DNA of 64,000 nt, taken from the NCBI GenBank assembly GCA_963851025.1, contig CAWKOA010000006.1, forward strand, positions 372,001 to 436,000. The letters are read 5' to 3'. Made by a program: the position numbers and the translations under genes. This document shows, one piece after another, positions 1 to 7,816 of this stretch (its first letter is position 1; the number at the start of each line of letters is the position of its first letter). The stretch comes from RYN-230 sp963851025 (GTDB lineage: Bacteria; Actinomycetota; Actinomycetes; Streptosporangiales; Streptosporangiaceae). A model generated the notes under the pieces. It made no database searches. It saw only the letters and a list, made by a program, of their open reading frames with translations, and had not been told where the DNA came from.

Positions 1-521
1 CGGGCGGGCTGGCCGATCCCGGCCACCCCGTACTGGAAACGGCACGACTGCAGCGCCAGCAGCCCGGTGAGCTGCCTGGTCACCTGCTCGATCAGATCCG
101 ACGGTGAACCGCCGGCCGCCACCGCCTGCGCGGCGGCACTGATCCCGTCCAGGTAGCCGGCCCGCCTGCTGGCCGTGGCGTGCTGGCGGCGGCCCCAGAC
201 CGCGAGCTCGGTGACCGCTACCCCGATGACCAGCAGCAGCAGGGTGGTCTCGACGTCCGCCCGGCGGAAAATGGAGAACCGCTCGTAGGGGCGGGTCAGG
301 AAGAAGTCGAACCAGACCGCCGCCGACAGGGCCGCGGCGAAGCCGGCCAGCCGGTACCCGTTCGCGGCGACCGCCACGACCAGCAGGATCAGGACCAGCG
401 CGGCGTCGGTATTGGGGAAGCTGGCGCGCCAGGGCACCAGGATCGCCGCCAGGGCCAGCGGGGCCGCGAACGCGGCCACCATAGCCAGGCGGTCCCGGCC
501 CGGCATCCGCCAAGTCCGCAT
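1..521 (-). CDS. DUF4118-domain membrane sensor, N-terminal part
   Basis: This gene runs off the left edge; only the N-terminal ~173 residues are visible, starting at ATG 519-521. Four hydrophobic segments follow a short basic N-terminus, with the motif WFDFFLTRPYERFSI, the usual centre of the DUF4118 four-helix domain found in KdpD and related histidine kinases. After the last helix comes a soluble stretch (from about residue 110) that looks like the start of a GAF or signalling domain. By family this is a membrane-anchored signalling protein, possibly a sensor kinase; the catalytic part is outside the window, so kinase activity is inferred only. Confidence 0.7.
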   Translation of the reverse strand, partial: MRTWRMPGRDRLAMVAAFAAPLALAAILVPWRASFPNTDAALVLILLVVAVAANGYRLAGFAAALSAAVWFDFFLTRPYERFSIFRRADVETTLLLLVIGVAVTELAVWGRRQHATASRRAGYLDGISAAAQAVAAGGSPSDLIEQVTRQLTGLLALQSCRFQYGVAGIGQPA

Positions 522-570
522 AACACCGTCCTAACACAGCTGCCGCCGGCCAGCCAGCCCGGGGGAACGG

Positions 571-612
571 GCTGGCCACACCGGGCTGGCCACACCGGGC
601 TGGCCACACGGG
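571..612. repeat. 14-bp tandem repeat, three copies
   Basis: The unit gctggccacaccgg occurs at 571-584 and 585-598 and, with one change, at 599-612, directly followed by ggggccagcc, which is partly complementary to the unit and could fold back on it. It lies between the DUF4118 gene and the upstream small gene, both on the minus strand, so it may act as a weak hairpin or be a slippage product. Confidence 0.8.
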
Positions 613-630
613 GCCAGCCACCGGGGAGGC

Positions 631-834
631 CTAGGTGCCGCCCCGCGTGTGGTCCGGCGGGACAGGGACCCGCTCGCGCGGATCCTGCCGCCGCCGGGCA
701 CCGTCCCCCGGTGAGTCATCCGGCGGGGGCTGCGGCCCTGAACGCTCCCGCGCCCGCTGCTCCCGCAACTGGTCCATCTGCCGTTGCAGGAGCTTCAGCG
801 CGGCGAGGTTCCGCTCCGCGTGACCGTAGGCCAT
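631..834 (-). CDS. small conserved hypothetical protein (67 aa)
   Basis: A 67-residue protein beginning MAYGHAERNLAALKLL, an opening I recall from short conserved actinobacterial hypothetical proteins. The first ~30 residues look like an amphipathic helix (ALKLLQRQMDQLREQ) and the rest is Pro/Arg-rich and probably disordered. The stop TAG is at 631-633. No function can be assigned. It is oriented like the DUF4118 gene ~110 bp downstream and divergent from the amino-acid permease. The recognisable N-terminus is the main reason for believing it is real despite overlapping open frames on the other strand. Confidence 0.5.
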   Translation of the reverse strand: MAYGHAERNLAALKLLQRQMDQLREQRARERSGPQPPPDDSPGDGARRRQDPRERVPVPPDHTRGGT

Positions 835-1138
835 GTCCTTCTCCTCGGCTCAGTCCCCCGCGGCCGGACGACCCGCGGGACCGGTGCGATGCCCAGCCAA
901 CCGGGCGGGCGGCCGGAACCCCAGTGCCGTTCAGCCCTGCCCCCGGCCCGAAGGTCCCCCGGCCTGAAGCTCCCCCGCCTGAAGGTCCCGCCCGGCGGGC
1001 GCCGGACGGTTTCAGCGCGGGCGTTGACGGCTGGTCGTCCCGCGTCATCAATAGGAAACACGGCCGAAATCATCAGTTGTGAGGCTGCGGCCAGGATGTG
1101 CCTGCGTATCCCCCTGTTGACCCCCAGGAGCGCCGCGG
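835..1138. other. intergenic region upstream of the APC permease
   Basis: About 300 bases between divergent genes with no convincing gene. A possible plus-strand promoter is TTGACG (1024-1029), an 18-nt spacer and TCAATA (1048-1053), about 85 nt before the permease start. AGGAG at 1126-1130 is the permease ribosome-binding site. I see no clear operator or hairpin. Confidence 0.35.
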
Positions 1139-2665
1139 ATGACTGACACCCTGGACACCACGACCGTTGCGGCCACCGTCGAGCGGCAGAAGCTGCAGCG
1201 CCACTTCGGCCGCTTCGACATCCTCTTCTTCCTCATCTGCACCATCGTCGGGGTGGACACCATCGCCACCGTGGCGCAGGGCGGCGGCCAGGCCTTCACC
1301 TGGATGATGATCTTCGCGGTGGTGTTCTTCGTGCCGCAGGCGCTCCTGTTCGCTGAGCTGGGCGCGGCGTTCCCGGAGGAGGGCGGCCCGTACTACTGGA
1401 CCCGGCTGGCCTTCGGGCACCTGGCCGGGGCGGTGAACAACTTCCTGTACTGGATCACCAACCCGGTGTGGATCGGCGGCTCGCTCACCATCACCTGCAT
1501 CACCGCCGTCGAGGTGTTCTTCAACCACGGCGCGAACGTGTCCACGGCAGTGTGGTTCATCATCGCGCTGGCGTTCGTCTGGCTGTCGATCCTGGCCGCC
1601 ATCATGTCGTTCAGCCGGGCCAAGTGGCTGCCGACCGCCGGCGCGTTCGCGCGGTTCATCGTGCTCGGCGTGTTCACGCTCTCGGTCGTCATCTTCGCGG
1701 TCAAGCACGGCGCGCACGGCCTGGGCGCCAGCAGCTACAAGCCGTCCGCGAGCGGGTTCGTGCTGCTCGTCGGCGTGCTGCTGTTCAACTTCGTCGGATT
1801 CGAGCTGCCCAGCAGCGCCGGGGAGGAGATGACGAACCCGCAGCGGGACGTGCCGTTCGGGATCGCCCGCTCCGCGGTGGCCAGCGTGGTGCTGTACGCG
1901 CTGCCCGTCATCGGCATCCTGATCGTCCTGCCGTCCAGCGCCATCACCAACTTCAGCGGGTTCGTCAGCGCGATCCAGGACGTCTTCACCGTCTACGGCG
2001 GGCACGTCAGCGTAGACGGCAGCGCCACGCTGACCGGGGCCGGGCTGGTGCTCGGCGACGCCTGCGCCATCCTGTTCATCCTGTGCCTGCTGACCTCCGG
2101 GGTGACCTGGATCATGGGCTCGGACCGGGCGCTGGCCGTGTCCTGCTACGACGGGGCGGGCCCGCGGGTGCTGGGGGTGATCAGCGCCAAGTACGGCACC
2201 CCGGTCCGGGTCAACGTGTTCAGCGGGGTAGTGGCCACCGTCGTGGTCGTGCTCGCGCACCAGATCAGCAGTGGCAACGCCGCCAAGTACTTCGACGCGG
2301 TGCTCGGCGTGACCATCTCCACCACGCTGATCAGTTACCTGCTCATCTACCCCGCGCTGTGGAAGCTGCGGCGCAGCCACCCGGCCACGCCCCGGCCGTT
2401 CAGGATGCCCTGGTACCGGCCGCTGACCGTGCTGCTGATGCTCCTGGTGGCCATCGCCAGCATCCAGCTCATCGCCCCGGGGCTGGGCAGTTCCTGGTTC
2501 GGCAGTGACTTCATCCCCTCGGGCTGGACCTACGCGCAGCGGTTCACCTACCTGTGGACCGAGCTCCTCCCGGTGCTGGCCTTCGTGGTCATCGGGACAG
2601 CCTTCTGGTGGATGGGCCGGCGGACCAGGGCCCAGGCGGTCCCGGATGTGATGCCCCGGCCCTGA
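1139..2665 (+). CDS. APC-superfamily amino acid permease
   Basis: A 508-residue polytopic membrane protein with about 12 hydrophobic segments. Its first helix motif (FFLICTIVGVDTIATVAQGGG) and the following FAELGAAFPEEGGPYYW are characteristic of APC amino-acid/polyamine/organocation transporters, where the unwound first helix and the E-x-GG-x-Y region line the substrate site. Length matches the family (450-520 aa). The start is supported by AGGAG 8 nt upstream. The substrate cannot be read from sequence; amino acid or amine uptake/exchange at the cytoplasmic membrane is inferred. A DMT transporter and an amidohydrolase follow on the same strand. Confidence 0.88.
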   Translation: MTDTLDTTTVAATVERQKLQRHFGRFDILFFLICTIVGVDTIATVAQGGGQAFTWMMIFAVVFFVPQALLFAELGAAFPEEGGPYYWTRLAFGHLAGAVNNFLYWITNPVWIGGSLTITCITAVEVFFNHGANVSTAVWFIIALAFVWLSILAAIMSFSRAKWLPTAGAFARFIVLGVFTLSVVIFAVKHGAHGLGASSYKPSASGFVLLVGVLLFNFVGFELPSSAGEEMTNPQRDVPFGIARSAVASVVLYALPVIGILIVLPSSAITNFSGFVSAIQDVFTVYGGHVSVDGSATLTGAGLVLGDACAILFILCLLTSGVTWIMGSDRALAVSCYDGAGPRVLGVISAKYGTPVRVNVFSGVVATVVVVLAHQISSGNAAKYFDAVLGVTISTTLISYLLIYPALWKLRRSHPATPRPFRMPWYRPLTVLLMLLVAIASIQLIAPGLGSSWFGSDFIPSGWTYAQRFTYLWTELLPVLAFVVIGTAFWWMGRRTRAQAVPDVMPRP

Positions 2666-2802
2666 ACCTCCCCGCACGGCGCGCGGCCCGCCTCCTTCAA
2701 GTTTCCTGCCGCCGGCGGGAAGATTCGGCTGGCGAACCGGTTGTACGTAACGGAGGAAGCTCCGGGTACGCCGTGAACGAGCCGAGCAGGGGGTGCGAAT
2801 TA

Positions 2803-3711
2803 GTGGAAGCGGCGATCGTCCTGGCCCTGATGGCCAGCTTCTGCACCGCCACCTCCTCGGTCTGCCAGCGCCTCGGCGCTCGGAACAGCGGGTCTTCAGG
2901 CTTTGACATCTACCTGCTGTTCCGGCTGGTCCGCCAGCCGGTCTGGCTGCTCGGCCTGGTCAGCATGATCGTCGGGTTCATCCTGCAGATCAGCGCCCTG
3001 CACTTCGGCGCGCTGGCCCTGGTCCAGCCAATCCTGGCGCTGGAGCTGATCTTCGTGTTCGGCTACATGGCCGTGATCGGCTCGCGCACCGTGAAGCGGC
3101 GCGACTGGCTGGCCGCGATCGCCATGTGCGCCGGGCTGGGCCTGTTCCTGCTGGCCGCGTCGCCCTCGGGCGGGCGGCTGCACGCGCCCGGCACCCTGTG
3201 GTGGCTGGCCGGCCTGGCGTCGCTGGGCGTGGTCCTGGTGGCCCTGGCCGTCGCCTTCGGCCTGGGCCGGCGGCCCGGCGCCGCCCCGTCCCGCCGCGCG
3301 GCGGTGCTCGGCGCGGCCACCGGGGTCGCCTGGGGTTTCGTGGCTGCGGTGATCAAGGAACTCAGCTCACACCTGGGCGACGGCATCGACGCCATCGTGA
3401 CCAACTGGTCCCTGTACATCCTGGTCGGCGCGGGAGCGGCCACCCTGCTGCTGGCCTCGCACGCGCTGGCGGCCGGCCCGCTCGCGGCGTCGCAGCCCGG
3501 GTTCACCATCCTCGACCCCTTGTCGGCCAGCCTGCTCGGGCTGTTCCTGTTCAGTGAGCACATCCAGACCGGGGTGCTGGACCTGGCTGTCGAGGCCCTG
3601 GCCCTGGCCCTGATCGTCGGCGGCGTCTCGGCGCTCAGCCACAGCCACCTCATCGTGGGCGAGGACGACCCCACCTCGATCCCGGCCGGCGAGTTCGCCA
3701 CCACCCGCTAG
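2803..3711 (+). CDS. DMT-superfamily (EamA/NIPA-like) transporter
   Basis: About 302 residues with nine or ten hydrophobic segments arranged as two halves, typical of drug/metabolite transporters. The first helix starts immediately (VEAAIVLALMASFCTATSS) and the motif LALVQPILALELIF resembles the NIPA/EamA group. Start chosen at GTG 2803 because AGGGGGTG sits ~10 nt upstream; GTG 2773, with GGAGGAAG further off, is the alternative. The open frame continues upstream into the permease gene, but that is not coding in this frame. Substrate unknown: small metabolites or Mg2+ are both possible for this family. Confidence 0.8.
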   Translation: MEAAIVLALMASFCTATSSVCQRLGARNSGSSGFDIYLLFRLVRQPVWLLGLVSMIVGFILQISALHFGALALVQPILALELIFVFGYMAVIGSRTVKRRDWLAAIAMCAGLGLFLLAASPSGGRLHAPGTLWWLAGLASLGVVLVALAVAFGLGRRPGAAPSRRAAVLGAATGVAWGFVAAVIKELSSHLGDGIDAIVTNWSLYILVGAGAATLLLASHALAAGPLAASQPGFTILDPLSASLLGLFLFSEHIQTGVLDLAVEALALALIVGGVSALSHSHLIVGEDDPTSIPAGEFATTR

Positions 3712-3729
3712 CCACGTAGGGTTCTGCCC

Positions 3730-5367
3730 GTGGAACTGGTCATCGAGGATGCGGTCGTGGTCACCATGGGGCCGGGCGCCGGGATGGCCCGGGCCATGCT
3801 GGTCCGGGACGGCCGGATCGCCGCGGTCGGCGATCCCGGGGAGGTCCGGGCGGCAGCCGGCCCTGGCGCGGCCGTGGCCCGGCTGGACGGGGCCACGGTG
3901 GTCCCCGGGCTGATCGACGCGCATTGCCACGTCGCCGACGTCGGCTACCTCGCCGCGGGCGCCGACTGCAGCCCGCCCGCCGCGCCGGACATCCCGGCCA
4001 TCCAGGCCCGGCTGCGCGAGGCCAGCGGCCGTACCCCGGAAGGCTCGTGGGTGACCGGGAGCGGGTACGTCGAGTACCAGCTGCGCGAGGGCCGCCACCC
4101 CACCCGCCGCGACCTGGACCAGGCCGTGCCGGACCGGCCGGCCGTGCTCTACCACACGTCGCTGCACGCCTGCGTGCTCAACAGCGCGGCGCTGCGGGCG
4201 GCCGGGTTCGCGGACACGCAGCCCGATCCGCCGGGCGGCAGATTCGGCCGCGACGGTGAGGGCCGCCTCGACGGCGTGGTGTTCGAGGCCCCCATGTTCG
4301 CGATCCTGGAACGCAACCTGCGGGACGACATCACCCGGATGACCGCCGCGGAGCGGGCCCGTCTCATGGAGCGGGCCGGCCAGCACCTCGCGTCGCTCGG
4401 CATCACCGCGGCCTGCGACGCGGACCTGCGCCGGGACACGTTCGCGGCGTTCGCGGGGGCGGACCAGGCCGGGGCGCTGCACCAGCGGATCTACGGCCTG
4501 GTCGTGCACGACCAGGTGGACTGGCTGCTCGGCGAGGGCCTGCAGGGCCGCCACTCCGGCCGGCTGGCCACCGAGGCGGTGAAGATCTGGGCCGACGGCG
4601 GGATGAGCAGCCGCACCGCGGCCATCCACGGCACCTACCCGGTCCCGCCGCACGGTTCGGGCATCCTGTTCTTCACCCGGGACGAGCTGACCGCGATGAT
4701 CCGCGAGTTCGACGCCCGCGGGTTCCAGGTCGCCGTGCACGCCCAGGGCGACCGGGCCATCGAGACCGTGCTGGACGCCTACGCCGCGGTCCTGGCCGGC
4801 CCGGGGCTGGGTACCTCAGGCCCGGGGCTTAACCCGCGGCGGCACCGGATCGAGCACGCCGGGGCGATGTACCCGCCGCTGGCCGCCCGGGCCGCGGGCC
4901 TCGGCATCGTGATCGTCAGCCAGCCCGGGTTCCTGTCCACGCTGGGGGACGGGTTCGCCGAGGCGTTCCCGGGCCACGGCGACGACCTTTACGCGTTCGG
5001 GTCCTGGCGACGGGCGGGCCTGACCGTGGCCGGGTCCTCCGACGCCCCGGTCATCAGCGCCGCGCCTCTGCTCGGGCTGCGCGACGCCGTGATCCGCCGC
5101 ACGGCGGGCGGCCAGGTGCTCGGGCCCGGTGAGCGGCTGGCGGCCCGGGACGCGCTCGCCCTGTACACGACCGAGGCCGCCGCCGCGATGCACCGGGAGG
5201 GCGAGATCGGCTCCCTGGAGCCGGGCCAGCTGGCCGACTTCGTGGTGCTGGCGGACAACCCGCTCACGGCCGCCCCGGAGCGGATCGCGGACATCCCGGT
5301 GCTGGCCACGGTCGTGGACGGGACGCCGACCTACCAGTCCGGTGGCGGCCTGGTTCCCGGGGGCTGA
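3730..5367 (+). CDS. YtcJ-like metal-dependent amidohydrolase
   Basis: A 545-residue amidohydrolase of the Amidohydro_3/YtcJ group (exoenzyme-regulatory or N-substituted formamide deformylase-like). Near residue 65 it has VPGLIDAHCHVADVG with the HxH metal pair; then KIWADGGMSS (~290), HAQGDRAIETVLDAY (~340), RIEHAG (~375) and AGSSDAPV (~435), giving the expected His/His/Asp metal and catalytic positions of the TIM barrel. The composite beta-sandwich is formed by the N- and C-termini. GTG start 3730, 18 bp after the transporter stop, so probably co-transcribed. Hydrolysis of an amide or formamide substrate in the cytoplasm is the family role; the true substrate is unknown. Confidence 0.85.
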   Translation: MELVIEDAVVVTMGPGAGMARAMLVRDGRIAAVGDPGEVRAAAGPGAAVARLDGATVVPGLIDAHCHVADVGYLAAGADCSPPAAPDIPAIQARLREASGRTPEGSWVTGSGYVEYQLREGRHPTRRDLDQAVPDRPAVLYHTSLHACVLNSAALRAAGFADTQPDPPGGRFGRDGEGRLDGVVFEAPMFAILERNLRDDITRMTAAERARLMERAGQHLASLGITAACDADLRRDTFAAFAGADQAGALHQRIYGLVVHDQVDWLLGEGLQGRHSGRLATEAVKIWADGGMSSRTAAIHGTYPVPPHGSGILFFTRDELTAMIREFDARGFQVAVHAQGDRAIETVLDAYAAVLAGPGLGTSGPGLNPRRHRIEHAGAMYPPLAARAAGLGIVIVSQPGFLSTLGDGFAEAFPGHGDDLYAFGSWRRAGLTVAGSSDAPVISAAPLLGLRDAVIRRTAGGQVLGPGERLAARDALALYTTEAAAAMHREGEIGSLEPGQLADFVVLADNPLTAAPERIADIPVLATVVDGTPTYQSGGGLVPGG

Positions 5368-5403
5368 CCGCCGGGCTACCGCAGGACTCAGGCGTCCCGG
5401 CGG
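5368..5403. terminator. possible bidirectional terminator
   Basis: ccgccggg (5368-5375) and cccggcgg (5396-5403) are perfect inverted arms separated by 20 nt between the convergent amidohydrolase and ABC permease genes, overlapping the permease stop. The loop is long and there is no T-tract. Confidence 0.3.
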
Positions 5404-6233
5404 GAGATCACGATCCCGGCGGCCGCCAGTGCGGCGGCCGCCCACCCGGCCACGACCACCAGGGACCAGGCCGGCCCGAGCATGTCCGTCTTCGGGTGCA
5501 GCGATACGAGCTGCTGGGCCGCGGTGAGCGGGAGGAACCGGTCGATCCGGCCGTTCCAGGGGTGCGGCAGCAGGCTCAGGATTTCCGGGATCAGGTAGGT
5601 CAGCGCGACGGCCACCGCGATAGCGGCCGCCGTGGACCGCAGCAGCACCCCCAGCCCCAGGCCCAGCAGGGCCACGACGGCGAGGTAGAACCCGCCGGCC
5701 AGCACCGCGCCCGGCACCCCGGGATGGGCCAGGGACAGGCCCCGGTGATGACCGGACAGGATCGCCTGGGTCAGGAAGAACGAGGCGAACGCGAGCACCT
5801 CCCCCGTGACCAGGGCCACCGCCCCCGCGGTGGCGGCCTTGGCCGCGAGGACCGCCCAGCGCCGCGGCACGGCCACGAGCGTGGTGCGGATCAGACCGGT
5901 CGACTGCTCGGCGGTGAAGGCCAGCACGCCGAGGACGGCCACGGCGAGCTGCGCGACCGGGAAGCCGCTGAAGCTCAGCGTGAGCGCGTCGGGCAGCGGC
6001 GGGGCGCCGGCCGGCGGGTGGGCCGCGACGGTCGTCGTGACGTACGCGCCCAGGGCGCTCAGGCCGACGGCCAGCACCGCCGCGATGGCCAGCGCCGTGT
6101 AGGTGGAGCGGACCGACCAGAGCTTGATCCACTCCGACGCGAGCACGTCGCGTGCGCGGACGGCGGCGGGCGGGACGGTGCGGCCAGCTGGCCTGGTGCG
6201 GGCGGGCCGGACCGCAGGGGCAGGGGCGGTCAT
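5388..6233 (-). CDS. ABC-2 type transporter permease
   Basis: A 281-residue membrane protein with a Pro/Arg-rich N-terminus, then VLASEWIKLWSVRSTY, the usual cytoplasmic lead-in of ABC-2 exporter permeases of the NatB/YhaP type, followed by six hydrophobic segments. It overlaps the ATPase gene upstream by 4 bp (ATGA at 6230-6233), a translationally coupled arrangement, so the pair forms one exporter. Family role is ATP-driven export or resistance at the membrane; substrate unknown. Confidence 0.87.
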   Translation of the reverse strand: MTAPAPAVRPARTRPAGRTVPPAAVRARDVLASEWIKLWSVRSTYTALAIAAVLAVGLSALGAYVTTTVAAHPPAGAPPLPDALTLSFSGFPVAQLAVAVLGVLAFTAEQSTGLIRTTLVAVPRRWAVLAAKAATAGAVALVTGEVLAFASFFLTQAILSGHHRGLSLAHPGVPGAVLAGGFYLAVVALLGLGLGVLLRSTAAAIAVAVALTYLIPEILSLLPHPWNGRIDRFLPLTAAQQLVSLHPKTDMLGPAWSLVVVAGWAAAALAAAGIVISRRDA

Positions 6234-7207
6234 CGGGCCGGGGCTCCTTCCCCGGCGGGGGCCGCCGTCCCAGGAGCCGCGGCCGCAGGAGCCGCGGCCC
6301 CGGGCGCCGCGGCCCGGTACTCCGCGGCGTCGCCGGTGATATCGAGGTAGGCGTCCTCCAGCGAGGCGTGCCGCGGGACCAGTTCGTGGACGGGGAGGCC
6401 GTGAGCGGCGGCCAGGTCGGCGATGGCCGGTGCGTCCAGGCCGGCCACCGCCAGGCCGCCGCCGGGTTCGTCCGTGACCGTGGCGCCGTGCCCGGTGAGC
6501 AGCGCGGCCAGGTCGGCGGCCCGGGGTGAGCGGACCAGCACGTCGCGGCGCCCGCGGGACTCCACGAACTGGTCCACGGGCGTGTCCGCGATCAGCCGGC
6601 CGCGGCCGATGATGATCAGGTGGTCGGCGGTCAGCGCCATCTCGCTCATCAGGTGGCTGGACACGAAGACCGTGCGGCCCTCCCCCGCCAGCGCCCTGAA
6701 GAGCTGGCGGATCCAGTGGATCCCCTCGGGGTCCAGGCCGTTGGCGGGCTCGTCGAACATCAGCACCGGCGGGTCGCCGAGCAGCGCGGCGGCGATGCCG
6801 AGCCGCTGCTTCATGCCGAGCGAGAAGCCGCCGGCCCGGCGCCGCGCCACCGCGTCCAGGCCGGTCAGCTCCAGGACCTCGGTGACGCGGCCGGCGCCGA
6901 TGCCGTTGCTGCGCGCGATCGAGCGCAGGTGGTGCCAGGCGGTCCGGCCCGGGTGCAGCGCGTTCGCGTCGAGCATGGAGCCCGCCTCGTGCAGCGGGCG
7001 GACGATCCCCCGGTACGGACGCCCCCCGACGAGCGCCCGGCCCGCCGCCGGGGCGTCCAGGCCCAGGATGATCCGCAGGGTCGTGGTTTTGCCCGCGCCG
7101 TTCGGCCCGAGGAAGCCGGTCACGCGGCCCGGGCGGACCGTGAAGCTCAGCCCGTCGACCGCGGTGACCGGGCCGAACCGCTTGCTCAGGTCACGCACCT
7201 CGATCAT
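6230..7207 (-). CDS. ABC transporter ATP-binding protein
   Basis: About 325 residues. Walker A GPNGAGKT (~40), signature FSLGMKQR (~130), Walker B VLMFDEPANGLDPEG (~155) and the switch SSHLMSEM are all intact, as in the CcmA/DrrA-like drug-export ATPases. The C-terminal ~25 residues are a low-complexity Ala/Pro tail encoded by short GC repeats. The ATG at 7205-7207 is chosen because the nucleotide-binding domain begins there (MIEVRDLSKRFG) and because it overlaps the preceding stop as ATGA; the open frame upstream is a shadow of the neighbouring gene. It energises the permease encoded downstream. Confidence 0.9.
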   Translation of the reverse strand: MIEVRDLSKRFGPVTAVDGLSFTVRPGRVTGFLGPNGAGKTTTLRIILGLDAPAAGRALVGGRPYRGIVRPLHEAGSMLDANALHPGRTAWHHLRSIARSNGIGAGRVTEVLELTGLDAVARRRAGGFSLGMKQRLGIAAALLGDPPVLMFDEPANGLDPEGIHWIRQLFRALAGEGRTVFVSSHLMSEMALTADHLIIIGRGRLIADTPVDQFVESRGRRDVLVRSPRAADLAALLTGHGATVTDEPGGGLAVAGLDAPAIADLAAAHGLPVHELVPRHASLEDAYLDITGDAAEYRAAAPGAAAPAAAAPGTAAPAGEGAPAR

Positions 7208-7692
7208 GGCCGGGGGGCCCTGAAGTAGGCGGAGGAGGCGGCCTGCCACAGCCGGATCACCGCGATCAGGCCGAACGCCCAGATCACGAACGCGAGGATC
7301 TTGACCGGGACCGCCACGGGATTGATCAGCCCCCCGACGGCATCCAGGGTGCCGATGCCGAACAGCACCGTGCCGGTGATCCGGGCCCAGTTCTTCCCGG
7401 CCTGGCAGGCCCGGGCGATGAGGATCCACGCCGCGATGGCGATCAGGCCGCCGGCGACGCCCGCGATCAGGAGAACGTGCTGCTCCGTGGTGACCTGGCT
7501 CGCGGTGAGGTTCGGGAAGCGCTTCTCGATGGCCGTCTTGGTCGAGCCCACCGTCACGATGGACGCGATCAGGTAGATCAGGCTGGCGGCCGCCCCGCCG
7601 TACATGGCCTTGACGGCCTGGCGCACGGACGGCGGGACGGTAAGCGGCGGGGTGTCGGGCATCTGCGTGGCGCCCGGGTACGGCTGGTACAT
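7204..7692 (-). CDS. four-TM membrane protein of the exporter operon
   Basis: A 162-residue protein with a Pro-rich cytoplasmic lead (~25 aa) and four hydrophobic segments. The loop after helix 1 holds KRFPNLTASQ, a pattern seen in small actinobacterial membrane proteins. AAAGGAA lies before the ATG. It is the first gene of a three-gene operon in which each stop overlaps the next start by 4 bp, so it is probably an accessory or sensor subunit of the ABC exporter. No specific function can be assigned. Confidence 0.72.
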   Translation of the reverse strand: MYQPYPGATQMPDTPPLTVPPSVRQAVKAMYGGAAASLIYLIASIVTVGSTKTAIEKRFPNLTASQVTTEQHVLLIAGVAGGLIAIAAWILIARACQAGKNWARITGTVLFGIGTLDAVGGLINPVAVPVKILAFVIWAFGLIAVIRLWQAASSAYFRAPRP

Positions 7693-7758
7693 GTGCTGTT
7701 CCTTTCTGGGGGGGTTTGATTTCGCGGGGGGAACGGGTGAGCTCTGGCGTGGTGGCCA

Positions 7759-7784
7759 GCGCGGGCCCGGGCGCCCGGGCGCGC
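7759..7784 (-). terminator. GC-rich hairpin downstream of the serine-hydrolase-like gene
   Basis: gcccgggc is repeated at 7765-7772 and 7773-7780; the unit is its own reverse complement, so the two fold together, with GCGC arms outside (7759-7762, 7781-7784). It lies ~35 nt after the stop of the minus-strand gene at 7817. No T-tract, as is common in actinobacteria. Confidence 0.4.
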
Positions 7785-7816
7785 CTGGCGCGACGGGGCC
7801 GGGCGGGCAGGCCGCG

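Noticed and set aside
1073..2677. 534-aa open frame on the minus strand
   Set aside because: Antisense shadow of the APC permease; His/Asp/Gln/Arg-rich composition with no domains.
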